A stretch of DNA of 7,840 nt from Desulfovibrio sp. (GCA_014804905.1 JAAUYX010000074.1:26997-34836), one strand, 5' to 3'; positions 1-5,989 are shown, counted from the first letter of the stretch. Notes: generated by a model not told the origin, from the letters alone. Made by a program: numbers and translations.

Positions 1-72
1 TCGCCCGTGGGGCCCTGCATGGTCTCCACCGAGGGGAGCTGCGCGGCCTATTTCAAGTACGGAGGCCGCTAG
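1..72 (+). CDS. hypD: HypD C-terminus, hydrogenase Fe-cyanide assembly protein (5' part outside window)
   Basis: Frame 1 is open from the window edge to a TAG stop and encodes 23 residues containing PVGPCMVSTEGSCAAY, followed by FKYGGR. This matches the end of HypD proteins, where a conserved Cys in a CMVSxEGxCxAY context lies just before the C-terminus. HypD is an Fe-S protein that, with HypC, carries the iron while it receives CN and CO ligands for the [NiFe]-hydrogenase active site. The gene directly downstream on the same strand is hypE, the usual partner, after a 38-nt gap, which supports the call. Only the tail is visible, so length and the Fe-S ligands cannot be judged. Confidence 0.85.
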   Translation, partial: SPVGPCMVSTEGSCAAYFKYGGR

Positions 73-110
73 GCATTCCCCTAAGCCCGGCCTGCCACCA
101 AGGACCTCTC

Positions 111-1118
111 ATGGACGATTGCCTTCTTCTGGATGCGGGCAGCGGCGGCCGCGCCTCGCAGCGGCTGGTGAGCCAGTGCTTCTTGCGCCATTTTGCCAAT
201 CCGCTCCTCGAGCGGCTGGACGACGCGGCGGAGCTCGCCCTGGTGCGCGGGCCGCTCGCCATGAGCACGGATTCCTACACCGTGTCGCCGCTCTTTTTTC
301 CCGGCGGCAGCATCGGCACGCTGGCCGTGCACGGCACGGTCAACGATGTCGCCATGCTCGGCGCGCGGCCGCGCTGGCTCACCTGTGCCTTCATCCTTGA
401 GGAGGGGCTGCCGCTGGAAACGCTGGAGCGCGTGGCGAAAGACATGGGCGAAGCGGCCAAAAGCGCCGGCGTCGCCATCGTCACGGGCGACACCAAGGTG
501 GTCCCGCGCGGGGCCTGCGACAAGATTTTTATCAACACTTCCGGCGTGGGCGAAATCTACGCCCGTCCCGTGCCCTCGGGCCACGCGGCGCGCCCCGGCG
601 ACGCGGTGCTCGTGAGCGGCAGCCTCGGCGACCACGGCCTCACCGTCATGGCGAGCCGCGAGGACCTCTCCTTCCTCACGGACGTGCGCTCGGATTCCGC
701 GCCGCTCGCCGACATGGTGCACGCCATCATCACCGCCTGCGGCGAGGTCCACACCCTGCGCGACCCCACGCGCGGCGGCCTCGCCACCACGCTCAACGAG
801 ATTGCGGAACAGTCTGGGGTGGGTATTGAAATCGAGGAGGCGAAGCTCCCCGTCCACGAGGCCGTGCGCGACGGCTGCTCCTTCCTCGGGCTGGACCCGC
901 TTTATCTCGCCAACGAGGGCAAGCTCATCTGCATCGTCCCCGCAAACAAGGCCGAAGCCACCCTTGACGCCATGCGCGCGTCGCCCTACGGCCGCGAAGC
1001 CGCGCGCATCGGCACGGTGACGGAAGGCCCGGCGGGACAGGTCTCCCTGCGCACGCGCATCGGCGGCTCGCGCCTGCTCTCCATGCTCGAGGGCGCGCAA
1101 CTGCCGCGCATCTGCTGA
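111..1118 (+). CDS. hypE: HypE, hydrogenase maturation protein (carbamoyl dehydratase)
   Basis: This 335-residue protein has the normal HypE length and the AIR-synthase/PurM-like fold signatures. An N-terminal glycine-rich segment (DAGSGGRAS, residues 8-16) is followed by the ATP-binding stretch TDSYTVSPLFFPGGSIG (53-69), then VNDVAMLGA (78-86) and GDTKVV (126-131). It ends in PRIC (332-335). The terminal Cys335 is the residue that HypF carbamoylates. HypE then dehydrates the thiocarboxamide to a thiocyanate using ATP and passes cyanide to iron on HypC-HypD. All expected elements look intact. The ATG is preceded by AAGGA six bases upstream. It follows hypD closely, so the two are likely one transcript. 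Its end converges on the minus-strand methyltransferase gene. Confidence 0.96.
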   Translation: MDDCLLLDAGSGGRASQRLVSQCFLRHFANPLLERLDDAAELALVRGPLAMSTDSYTVSPLFFPGGSIGTLAVHGTVNDVAMLGARPRWLTCAFILEEGLPLETLERVAKDMGEAAKSAGVAIVTGDTKVVPRGACDKIFINTSGVGEIYARPVPSGHAARPGDAVLVSGSLGDHGLTVMASREDLSFLTDVRSDSAPLADMVHAIITACGEVHTLRDPTRGGLATTLNEIAEQSGVGIEIEEAKLPVHEAVRDGCSFLGLDPLYLANEGKLICIVPANKAEATLDAMRASPYGREAARIGTVTEGPAGQVSLRTRIGGSRLLSMLEGAQLPRIC

Positions 1119-1122
1119 AAGA

Positions 1123-1836
1123 TTACCCCTTGCGGCTGGTTCCGGCGCTCAGGATGAGCGACATATAGGGCGGCCGGGCGTCGCCTTCGTCCACGCCGCG
1201 GCGCAGGGCCTCCTCCGGGCGCTCCACATGGCTCGCCAGAAGCGCGTCGTCCGCGCGGTCCGTAGCCACGAGCGCACGCGCGATGGCCGGGAAATTGCGG
1301 TAGGCCTTGAGGATGACCGCCATATCGGCCCCTGCGAGCTCCGCGGCCAGGTCCTCCCCCCGGCGGATACCGGGGAGGATGCGCAGGCTTTCTTCCCCTT
1401 CGCAAAGGATGGTTTCGGTGCGCGCTGCCGCCGCCTGAAAGGACGTGATGCCGGGGATGATCTCCACGCGCGTCTCCGGCGCCAGCGCCCGCACGGTGCG
1501 CAAAAGATAACCGAAGGTGCTGTAGATGAGCGGGTCCCCGATGGTGAGGAAGGCCGCATCCTCCCCGCCCGCGAGCACGGCCAGCGTGGTTTCGGCGGCT
1601 GTGCGCCAGGCCGCGCGAAGTTCCGCCTGCTCGCGCGTCATGGGAAAGTCGAGGCGCAGGATGCGCGCCGCAGGCGAGAGGTGCGGCCGCACGGTCTCAA
1701 GCGCGGCCGAGGCGTCGTTGCGTGGCGAGGCCGCGGCCAGGATGACCGGGACCTTGCCCAGCACGGCCGCCGCCCTCAGGGTGATGAGGTCCGGCGCGCC
1801 GGGCCCCACGCCCACGGCATAGAGAGTGCCGCCCAT
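1123..1836 (-). CDS. cbiL: Precorrin-2 / cobalt-factor II C20-methyltransferase (CbiL/CobI family)
   Basis: This 237-residue SAM-dependent tetrapyrrole methylase has the family's usual length. Visible motifs are YAVGVGPGAPDLITL (6-20, N-terminal glycine loop), AFLTIGDPLIYSTFGYL (95-111) and IIPGITSFQAAAA (126-138); the GDPLIYSTFGY segment is typical of the C20 enzymes. The reaction adds a methyl group at C20 of precorrin-2 or cobalt-factor II during corrin-ring synthesis. I favour the anaerobic cobalt-factor II enzyme because of the anaerobic-looking context, but sequence alone does not settle this. It is last in the riboswitch-controlled btu operon: its ATG overlaps the btuF TGA by one base (TGATG), with a GGGAGGGGAA purine tract upstream inside btuF. 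No other corrin-synthesis genes are adjacent in the window. Confidence 0.9.
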   Translation of the reverse strand: MGGTLYAVGVGPGAPDLITLRAAAVLGKVPVILAAASPRNDASAALETVRPHLSPAARILRLDFPMTREQAELRAAWRTAAETTLAVLAGGEDAAFLTIGDPLIYSTFGYLLRTVRALAPETRVEIIPGITSFQAAAARTETILCEGEESLRILPGIRRGEDLAAELAGADMAVILKAYRNFPAIARALVATDRADDALLASHVERPEEALRRGVDEGDARPPYMSLILSAGTSRKG

Positions 1837-2804
1837 CAGTTCCCCTCCCCGTTTTTTCCGCCATCTGGCTTTTTGAGCCCCCTTAGCCAGCGGGCGAGCT
1901 GTTCCGCTGCCTCCACGGAGCGCGGCCCCGGCCGCGAGAAGAGCGCCTCGTCCACCTCAAGAGTGCGCCCCTCGCGCACCGCGCGAAGCCCGCGAAAATG
2001 CGGCCGCCCGGCAAGCGGCTCCGGCGCGGGATTCATGGGCCCGCGCTGCACGAGATAGACATCCGGGTCCGCGAGGATGACGGCCTCCTCGTTGAGGCGG
2101 GCGAGCTTGCGTTTTTCGCCGACCACGTTCTCGCCCCCGGCAGCTTTCATGATTTCCGACACGATGCCGCCCTGCCCGGCCGCCAGCAGGTTGGGATAAC
2201 GCACCTCATAGAACATGCGCCACGGCCTTTCGCCCGCGTTTTCCGCCGCCAGCGCCTCCAGCCTCGCCTTCCAGTCGGCCACAAGGGCAGCCGCTTCCGC
2301 CTCGCGCCCGCAGAGCCGCCCCAGTTCCTCCATCACCCGGAAAAGCTGCGCGAAGGAATTGACCTCAAAGCACAGGACCGGGACGCCCAGCTTGCGCAGG
2401 GCCTCGGTCTGGAGCAGGGCCTCGCCGCGCCCGCTCATCTGGAGCACAAGGTCGGGCTTTTGCGCAGTCACAAGCTCGGCGTTGGGCCGCATGTGCGTAC
2501 CCACGGCGGGAAGCTTCGCGAGCTCCGGCACGCCGGCGTCGGCATCCGTGCGCGCCACCATCCTGTCGCCGCAGCCGAGCGCCAGCAGCATTTCGCCAAA
2601 GGCCCCGTAGAGCGGGATGATACGCTGCGCGGGCTTTTCGAGCCGCAGGGTGTAGCCCGTGTCGTCCGTGACCTCAATGGGCGCGGCCAGAGCCGGGAAA
2701 CCGGGCACCGCAAGAAGCAGTGTCAGCAGCAAGGGCAGGCAGAGCCTGCGGAACAGGGCCGTCGGGATGCCGGAACACGCGGCAGGGCAAGTCATAGAGG
2801 GCAC
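1836..2804 (-). CDS. btuF: Periplasmic corrinoid-binding protein of ABC importer (BtuF-like)
   Basis: This 322-residue protein starts with an Arg-containing n-region and a leucine-rich hydrophobic stretch (about residues 17-38), ending in a PALAAP-like signal peptidase I site near residue 41. No lipobox is seen, so a soluble periplasmic protein is likely. The mature part begins with an EVTDDTGYTLRLEKPAQRIIPL-type start and has GEMLLALGCGDRMVA, as in the Peripla_BP_2 (class III) binding proteins for cobalamin, siderophores and heme. The start is GTG at 2804, chosen because GAGGAG lies 7 nt upstream; an in-frame ATG at 2795 is the alternative, and both keep the signal peptide. The first 131 nt overlap the 3' end of the ATPase gene in another frame. 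A corrinoid ligand is inferred from the riboswitch and the cbiL neighbour; the fold alone would also allow an iron-chelate ligand. Confidence 0.82.
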   Translation of the reverse strand: MPSMTCPAACSGIPTALFRRLCLPLLLTLLLAVPGFPALAAPIEVTDDTGYTLRLEKPAQRIIPLYGAFGEMLLALGCGDRMVARTDADAGVPELAKLPAVGTHMRPNAELVTAQKPDLVLQMSGRGEALLQTEALRKLGVPVLCFEVNSFAQLFRVMEELGRLCGREAEAAALVADWKARLEALAAENAGERPWRMFYEVRYPNLLAAGQGGIVSEIMKAAGGENVVGEKRKLARLNEEAVILADPDVYLVQRGPMNPAPEPLAGRPHFRGLRAVREGRTLEVDEALFSRPGPRSVEAAEQLARWLRGLKKPDGGKNGEGN

Positions 2805-3534
2805 TCAGGTTCTCCTCGGTGAATACGTCGTCGACCGGCCCGTCGAAGAGGATGCGCCCGGCCTTGAGCCCGATAAGGCGCGTGGCGTGGCGCGCGGCCA
2901 GGTTGCAGTCATGCGCCGCCTGGAGCACGGCAGCGCCCGCCAGCCTGCGCCGCCCGAGCAGGGCGAACACTTCCTCGGCCCGGGCCGGGTCGAGGCTCGC
3001 GGTGAGCTCGTCCAGCAAAAAGAGTGGCGCAGCCACGCCGTCCATCTGGGCGAGGGCGCGCGCGAGCAGGGCCCGCTGCCACTCCCCGCCGGAAAGCGTT
3101 TCCACGGGGCGCCCGGCAAGATGTGCCGCATCCACGGCGGCAAGGGCCCGGCCCGCGGCCGCATGGTCCGCGTCGCTGTAGATGCCGGACCACGCCAGCC
3201 ACGGGAAGCGCCCGAGCAGAACGAGCGCGCGCACGGTGAGGCCCTGCGGGCGTTCCGGCTGCTGCGGCAGCACGGCCACGCGGCGCGACCGCGCCCGCGC
3301 GTTCAAGCCCTCCACCGGCTCCCCGCCAAGTCGCACGCCCCCCTCAAGCGGCCGCAAGGTCCCGGCCGCGCAGCGCAAAAGCGTCGTCTTGCCGCTGCCA
3401 TTGGGCCCGAGCAGGATGACGTTCTCGCCCGCCTCAACCCTGAGGGAGAGGCCCGAGAGCGTGCGCTCCCCGCCATAGCCGGCGGCCACGTTCTCGATGA
3501 GCAGCGGCGTAGCCGCGGGCGTCAGCGCTTCCAT
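2674..3534 (-). CDS. btuD: ABC transporter ATP-binding protein for corrinoid uptake (BtuD/FecE-like)
   Basis: This 286-residue cytoplasmic ATPase carries all ABC motifs in order. They are Walker A GPNGSGKTT (43-51), Q-loop at Q91, signature LSGGEWQR (147-154), Walker B LFLLDE (171-176) with D-loop ASLD (179-182), and H-loop His208 in AHDCNLA. The LSGGEWQR signature and the AHDCNLAARHA region are typical of FecE/FhuC/BtuD-type importers. The residue after the Walker B Glu is Leu (DELT) where most family members have Pro (DEPT). ATG at 3534 was chosen because the Walker A then falls at the usual distance; the open frame continues upstream only as antisense of the permease. The start overlaps the permease end by 13 nt. 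At about 286 residues it is roughly 20 longer than typical relatives, and its last 43 codons overlap btuF. It probably energises BtuC-type import of corrinoids. Confidence 0.88.
   Translation of the reverse strand: MEALTPAATPLLIENVAAGYGGERTLSGLSLRVEAGENVILLGPNGSGKTTLLRCAAGTLRPLEGGVRLGGEPVEGLNARARSRRVAVLPQQPERPQGLTVRALVLLGRFPWLAWSGIYSDADHAAAGRALAAVDAAHLAGRPVETLSGGEWQRALLARALAQMDGVAAPLFLLDELTASLDPARAEEVFALLGRRRLAGAAVLQAAHDCNLAARHATRLIGLKAGRILFDGPVDDVFTEENLSALYDLPCRVFRHPDGPVPQALPALAADTASCGARFPGSGRAH
2812..2817 (-). promoter_or_regulatory. Ribosome binding site that decides the BtuF start
   Basis: GAGGAG on the minus strand sits 7 nt before the GTG at 2804 but 16 nt before the in-frame ATG at 2795. 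This favours the GTG. The site lies inside the coding region of the upstream ATPase gene, so ribosomes finishing the ATPase must pass over it. Confidence 0.6.
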
Positions 3535-4574
3535 ACCAGCAGGGCGAAAAAGGGACCGCCCAAAAGCGCCGTGACCACGCCCACGGGCAATTCCCGGCCG
3601 CCATCGAGCACGCAGCGCGCCGCCACGTCCGCCCACAACAGGAGGGCGCCGCCCCCGAAAAAGGCCCCCGCCAGCAGGGGGCCGTGCGCCGGGCCCATGA
3701 GCAGGCGCAGCACATGCGGCACCACCAGGCCCACAAAGCCGATGACCCCGGCCACGGCCACGCAGCCCGCGGTCATGCAGCTCGCCCCGGCCAGCAGCCA
3801 GAAGCGCGCGCGGCCCACCGCAAGGCCGAGATGCGCCGCCTCCTCCCGGCCCAGCGCCAGCACGTCGAGCCTGCGCCACGAAAGCCCCACGCAGAGGAGG
3901 CCGGGCACGAACGCCGCCAGCAAAAGCGGCATGCTTTCCCAGCCGCGGCCCTGAAAGGAGCCCAAAATCCAAAAAACGATGCTGGTGACGGATTCCTCAT
4001 TGAGCGCCTTGACGAGGGCCACCAGCGCCCCCAGAAAGGCCGCCACGGCGATGCCCGCCAAAATGACGCTCTCGCGGCTGAAAACGCCGTGCCCGCGACC
4101 GAGCCAGAGGGCCAGCGCCAGGGCCACAAGCGCCCCCAGCATGGCCGCGCCGGCCACAAGGGCCGTGTGCGAGAAGCCGAGCGCCACGGCGAGGCCCCCG
4201 CCAAGGGCGATGGCGAGGCTCGCCCCGCAGGCCGCGCCCGCGGAAATACCCAGGGTGAAAGGATCGGCCAGCGGATTCCGCAGCACCCCTTGCAGGGCAA
4301 CGCCCGCCACGCCGAGGGCCGCGCCGCAGAAGAGAGCGAGCGTGACGCGCGCCAGCCGGATGCCCCCCACAACGAGCACGGGCACTTCGCCCGCGCCTTC
4401 CCCGGCAAAAAATGCCTTGAGCGCGCCGAGCACCTCGCCGGGCGCGAGCGGATAGGGACCGGGCAGGCAGGCGAGTGGCGCGGAGACGAGCCAAAGGAGC
4501 GCCAGCGCCGCCAGCGAAAGGCGCACGCGGGCGCCGTCATGCGCGAAAATCGGGGAAGATGCCGCCACGACCAT
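3522..4574 (-). CDS. btuC: FecCD-family ABC permease for corrinoid uptake (BtuC-like)
   Basis: This 350-residue, very hydrophobic inner-membrane protein is of the FecCD/BtuC family, which usually has about ten membrane helices. Visible family signatures are RLARVTLALFCGAALGVAGV, then LQGVLRNPLADPFTLGISAGAACGA in the first third, GFVGLVVPHVLRLLMG near residue 275, and a C-terminal ELPVGVVTALLGGPFFALL. It would form the translocation channel with the downstream ATPase and receive substrate from the downstream binding protein. ATG at 4574 was chosen: the first helix begins about 20 residues in, and a longer frame reaching 4787 would run through the terminator hairpin and into the riboswitch. Its own ribosome site is weak (GGGTGGGC just before ATG). 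It is the first gene after the cobalamin riboswitch, which is the main reason to prefer corrinoid over iron-chelate transport. Confidence 0.88.
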   Translation of the reverse strand: MVVAASSPIFAHDGARVRLSLAALALLWLVSAPLACLPGPYPLAPGEVLGALKAFFAGEGAGEVPVLVVGGIRLARVTLALFCGAALGVAGVALQGVLRNPLADPFTLGISAGAACGASLAIALGGGLAVALGFSHTALVAGAAMLGALVALALALWLGRGHGVFSRESVILAGIAVAAFLGALVALVKALNEESVTSIVFWILGSFQGRGWESMPLLLAAFVPGLLCVGLSWRRLDVLALGREEAAHLGLAVGRARFWLLAGASCMTAGCVAVAGVIGFVGLVVPHVLRLLMGPAHGPLLAGAFFGGGALLLWADVAARCVLDGGRELPVGVVTALLGGPFFALLVWKR

Positions 4575-4597
4575 GCCCACCCATGCACGGGAAATGC

Positions 4598-4611
4598 GGG
4601 GCAAAAGCCCC
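4598..4611 (-). repeat. Small hairpin just upstream of the permease start
   Basis: On the minus strand this reads GGGGC-TTTT-GCCCC, a perfect 5-bp stem with a T4 loop, ending 23 nt before the permease ATG. It lies between the terminator U-run and the start codon and could affect ribosome access. No U-run follows it, so it is not a terminator itself. Confidence 0.4.
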
Positions 4612-4621
4612 TCGGGCACAC

Positions 4622-4676
4622 AAAAAGGCCCCTCCTCGCCGCACCGGAATTTCCGGGAACGCGGCGGGAAGAGGCC
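4622..4676 (-). terminator. Rho-independent terminator (attenuator) in the btu leader
   Basis: On the minus strand, the arm at 4676-4661 (GGCCTCTTCCCGCCGC) pairs with the arm at 4642-4627 (GCGGCGAGGAGGGGCC) over 16 positions, with one C-A mismatch and two G-U pairs. The 18-nt loop contains its own small hairpin (CCGGA-AAT-TCCGG). The stem is followed directly by TTTTT at 4626-4622. It lies between the cobalamin riboswitch and the first gene of the operon, the expected place for a riboswitch-controlled transcription terminator. Formation when cobalamin binds is inferred from how such riboswitches usually work. Confidence 0.75.
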
Positions 4677-4720
4677 CGTATTTCCTCCGCCAGGACCGGC
4701 AAAAACCCGTTGCCGGACAG

Positions 4721-4746
4721 CCGCCGCGCGGTATTCCGGGCGGCGG
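4721..4746 (-). repeat. Leader hairpin, candidate anti-antiterminator
   Basis: An 11-bp GC stem with one mismatch and a 4-nt loop (AATA in the RNA), between the riboswitch and the terminator. Its 3' arm on the minus strand contains CGCGGCGG (4728-4721). This is perfectly complementary to CCGCCGCG (4667-4660) in the 5' arm of the terminator. The arm can therefore pair in this hairpin, leaving the terminator free to form, or with the terminator arm, preventing it. That mutually exclusive arrangement is what an attenuator needs; which state the ligand favours is not visible. Confidence 0.45.
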
Positions 4747-4775
4747 AACACGCCATGGCCGGCAATTCCGGCGCA

Positions 4776-4965
4776 TGGCTGGGGCACGGCAGGTCTTCCG
4801 GCTCGATCCCCCTGCTCCGGCCTTCCCGTTGCCAGTGGCGCAAAATGGAGCAGGGTTGAAGGACCTCACGGCGGCGGGTCCGCTCCCGATTTTCACGGGA
4901 TTCCCTCTCGGGGGTCTCGCCCCCTCGGGCCGCGCGGGGATGCACCCAGCGCGGCAACCGTAACC
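4776..4965 (-). ncRNA. Cobalamin riboswitch (AdoCbl/B12 leader element)
   Basis: Several conserved pieces occur in the right order on the minus strand. They are GGGAATCCCGTGAAAATCGG (about 4906-4887), an ACCCGCCGCCGTGA segment (about 4878-4865), GCCACTGGCAACGGGAAGG, and the B12 box AGCCGGAAGACCTGCC (4803-4788; consensus AGYCAGGAGACCTGCC). A perfect 9-bp helix pairs 4855-4847 with 4818-4810 and encloses the GCCACTG segment. GCTGGG (4950-4945) pairs with CCCAGC (4783-4778) as the closing P1 helix. The element sits directly upstream of a FecCD permease gene, the classic context. It should bind a cobalamin and repress the btuCDF-cbiL operon. Outer limits are approximate; the 5' limit is the predicted transcription start. 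Confidence 0.92.
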
Positions 4966-4971
4966 GCCTGC

Positions 4972-5000
4972 AATCTATGCGGGCCTGCGCCCGCTGTCAA
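4972..5000 (-). promoter_or_regulatory. Sigma70-type promoter of the riboswitch-btu operon
   Basis: On the minus strand, a perfect -35 hexamer TTGACA (5000-4995) is followed after exactly 17 nt by TAGATT (4977-4972), close to the TATAAT consensus. A start about 7 nt further on, near 4965, would place the riboswitch at the very 5' end of the transcript. The promoter begins 8 bp past the end of the dehydrogenase gene, so the btu operon has its own promoter. The spacer is filled by the inverted repeat GCGGGC-CTGC-GCCCGC (4979-4994). Confidence 0.7.
4979..4994. repeat. Perfect 6-bp inverted repeat filling the promoter spacer
   Basis: GCGGGC CTGC GCCCGC occupies 16 of the 17 bases between the -35 and -10 of the btu promoter. 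It may be an operator, or the stem of a terminator for the dehydrogenase gene ending at 5008, although no clear U-run follows. Chance is also possible in GC-rich DNA. Confidence 0.4.
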
Positions 5001-5007
5001 CGCGGTT

Positions 5008-5937
5008 CTAAAGCGGCAGGCCGAGGTCGCGCAAAAGGTTGTCCACGGCCATGGTGCCCATGAGGTTCACGGCCCCGGCCGTGGAGGAGGAGCAGTGCGA
5101 GCCCATGATGACATTATTAAGGATATACCAGTCCGGCTCCTCGGGGGGCTCGTGCGCGAACACGTCGAGCCCGGCGCCCCAGATGCGCCCTTCCTTGAGC
5201 GCGGCGAGCAGCGCCGCCTCGTCGATGAGGCCCCCGCGCGCGGTATTGACGAGCACGGCCGTGGGCTTCATGGAGGCGATGCGCCGTTCATTGATAATGT
5301 TGCGCGTCTCGTCGTTGAGCAGGCAATGGAGCGTGATGAAGTCGCACTCGCGGCAGATGCGGTCCGCGTCCGCGCGCTCGATGCCCTGCTCCACGGCGAA
5401 GGCCGCGTCCCACACGCTGTCGCTCGCGAGCACGCGCATGTCGAAACCTTTGGCCCGCTTCGCCACGCGCCGGCCAATGGCCCCCAGGCCGATGATGCCC
5501 AGCGTCTTGCCGTACACATCGATGGAGGTGATCTTGCTCCAGTCGCGCTCACGGCAGCGGCGGTCGATAAAGGCCAAGCGCCGCGCCACGCCGAGCATGA
5601 GCGCGAATGCGTAGTCGGCCACGGCGTCGCTGTTGGCGCCCACGGTGCGCGAGACCTTGATGCCCCTCGCCTCGCAGGCCGTAAGGTCGATATTGTCGAG
5701 GCCCACGCCGTACTTGGCGATGGCGCGGAGCTTCGGCGCGGCCGCAAGCACGGCCGCGTTCATGGGGTCCACCCCGAGGATGACGCCCTCGCAGGGCGCG
5801 ATGAGCTCCTTCATGGCGGCCTCGTCGAGGATGCCGCCGGTCTCGTTGCGGATGACCTCAAGCCCGGCGTCTTTGAGGCGGTCGAACAGGCCGGGGTCGG
5901 TCTTGCCGAAGGAACGCGGCGTCACAAGCACTTTCAC
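5008..5937 (-). CDS. D-2-hydroxyacid dehydrogenase, phosphoglycerate dehydrogenase-like, no ACT domain
   Basis: This 309-residue NAD-dependent oxidoreductase has the substrate/NAD/substrate domain layout of the D-2-hydroxyacid dehydrogenase family. Visible are YGVGLDNID (76-84), the Rossmann loop GLGAIGRRVA (150-159), an acidic residue after the second strand (Asp173, suggesting NAD rather than NADP), and NTARGGLIDEAAL (231-243). The catalytic set is Arg234, Glu263 (AHEPPEE) and His281 (GSHCSSST). It lacks the C-terminal regulatory domain of long SerA enzymes, so it may act on 3-phosphoglycerate, hydroxypyruvate/glyoxylate or another 2-hydroxy acid; the substrate cannot be read from the sequence. 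The GTG at 5937 was chosen because AAGGAG lies 6 nt upstream and the protein then begins VKVLVTPRSF, a normal first beta strand. The frame is open to 6018, but that extension looks non-coding. No functional link to its neighbours is evident. Confidence 0.88.
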   Translation of the reverse strand: MKVLVTPRSFGKTDPGLFDRLKDAGLEVIRNETGGILDEAAMKELIAPCEGVILGVDPMNAAVLAAAPKLRAIAKYGVGLDNIDLTACEARGIKVSRTVGANSDAVADYAFALMLGVARRLAFIDRRCRERDWSKITSIDVYGKTLGIIGLGAIGRRVAKRAKGFDMRVLASDSVWDAAFAVEQGIERADADRICRECDFITLHCLLNDETRNIINERRIASMKPTAVLVNTARGGLIDEAALLAALKEGRIWGAGLDVFAHEPPEEPDWYILNNVIMGSHCSSSTAGAVNLMGTMAVDNLLRDLGLPL

Positions 5938-5943
5938 GGTCCA

Positions 5944-5949
5944 CTCCTT
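5944..5949 (-). promoter_or_regulatory. Ribosome binding site that decides the dehydrogenase GTG start
   Basis: AAGGAG on the minus strand, 6 nt before GTG at 5937. It is part of a 12-nt word, AAGGAGTGGACC, repeated exactly before the fliK start on the other strand. Confidence 0.75.
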
Positions 5950-5989
5950 TGGCCGTGCCCCGGAAGTTGAGGGCCGGCCCTTCGGGCCC

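Noticed and set aside
81..1100. Long minus-strand open frame of 339 codons opposite hypE
   Set aside because: It mirrors hypE codon structure in GC-rich DNA. The protein is rich in Ala, Arg, His and Gly with no recognisable family, and hypE is unmistakable.
2659..3954. Plus-strand open frame of 431 codons across the ATPase and permease genes
   Set aside because: It crosses two genes that both carry full family motifs on the other strand; the product is Arg/Pro/Ala-rich and unrecognisable.
3535..3972. N-terminal extension of the ATPase frame upstream of 3534
   Set aside because: It overlaps the conserved C-terminal third of the permease, and the Walker A would lie far too deep in the protein.
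4575..4787. N-terminal extension of the permease to an upstream start at 4787
   Set aside because: This part runs through the terminator hairpin and into the riboswitch, and its translation has no transporter-like features. ATG at 4574 is the better start.
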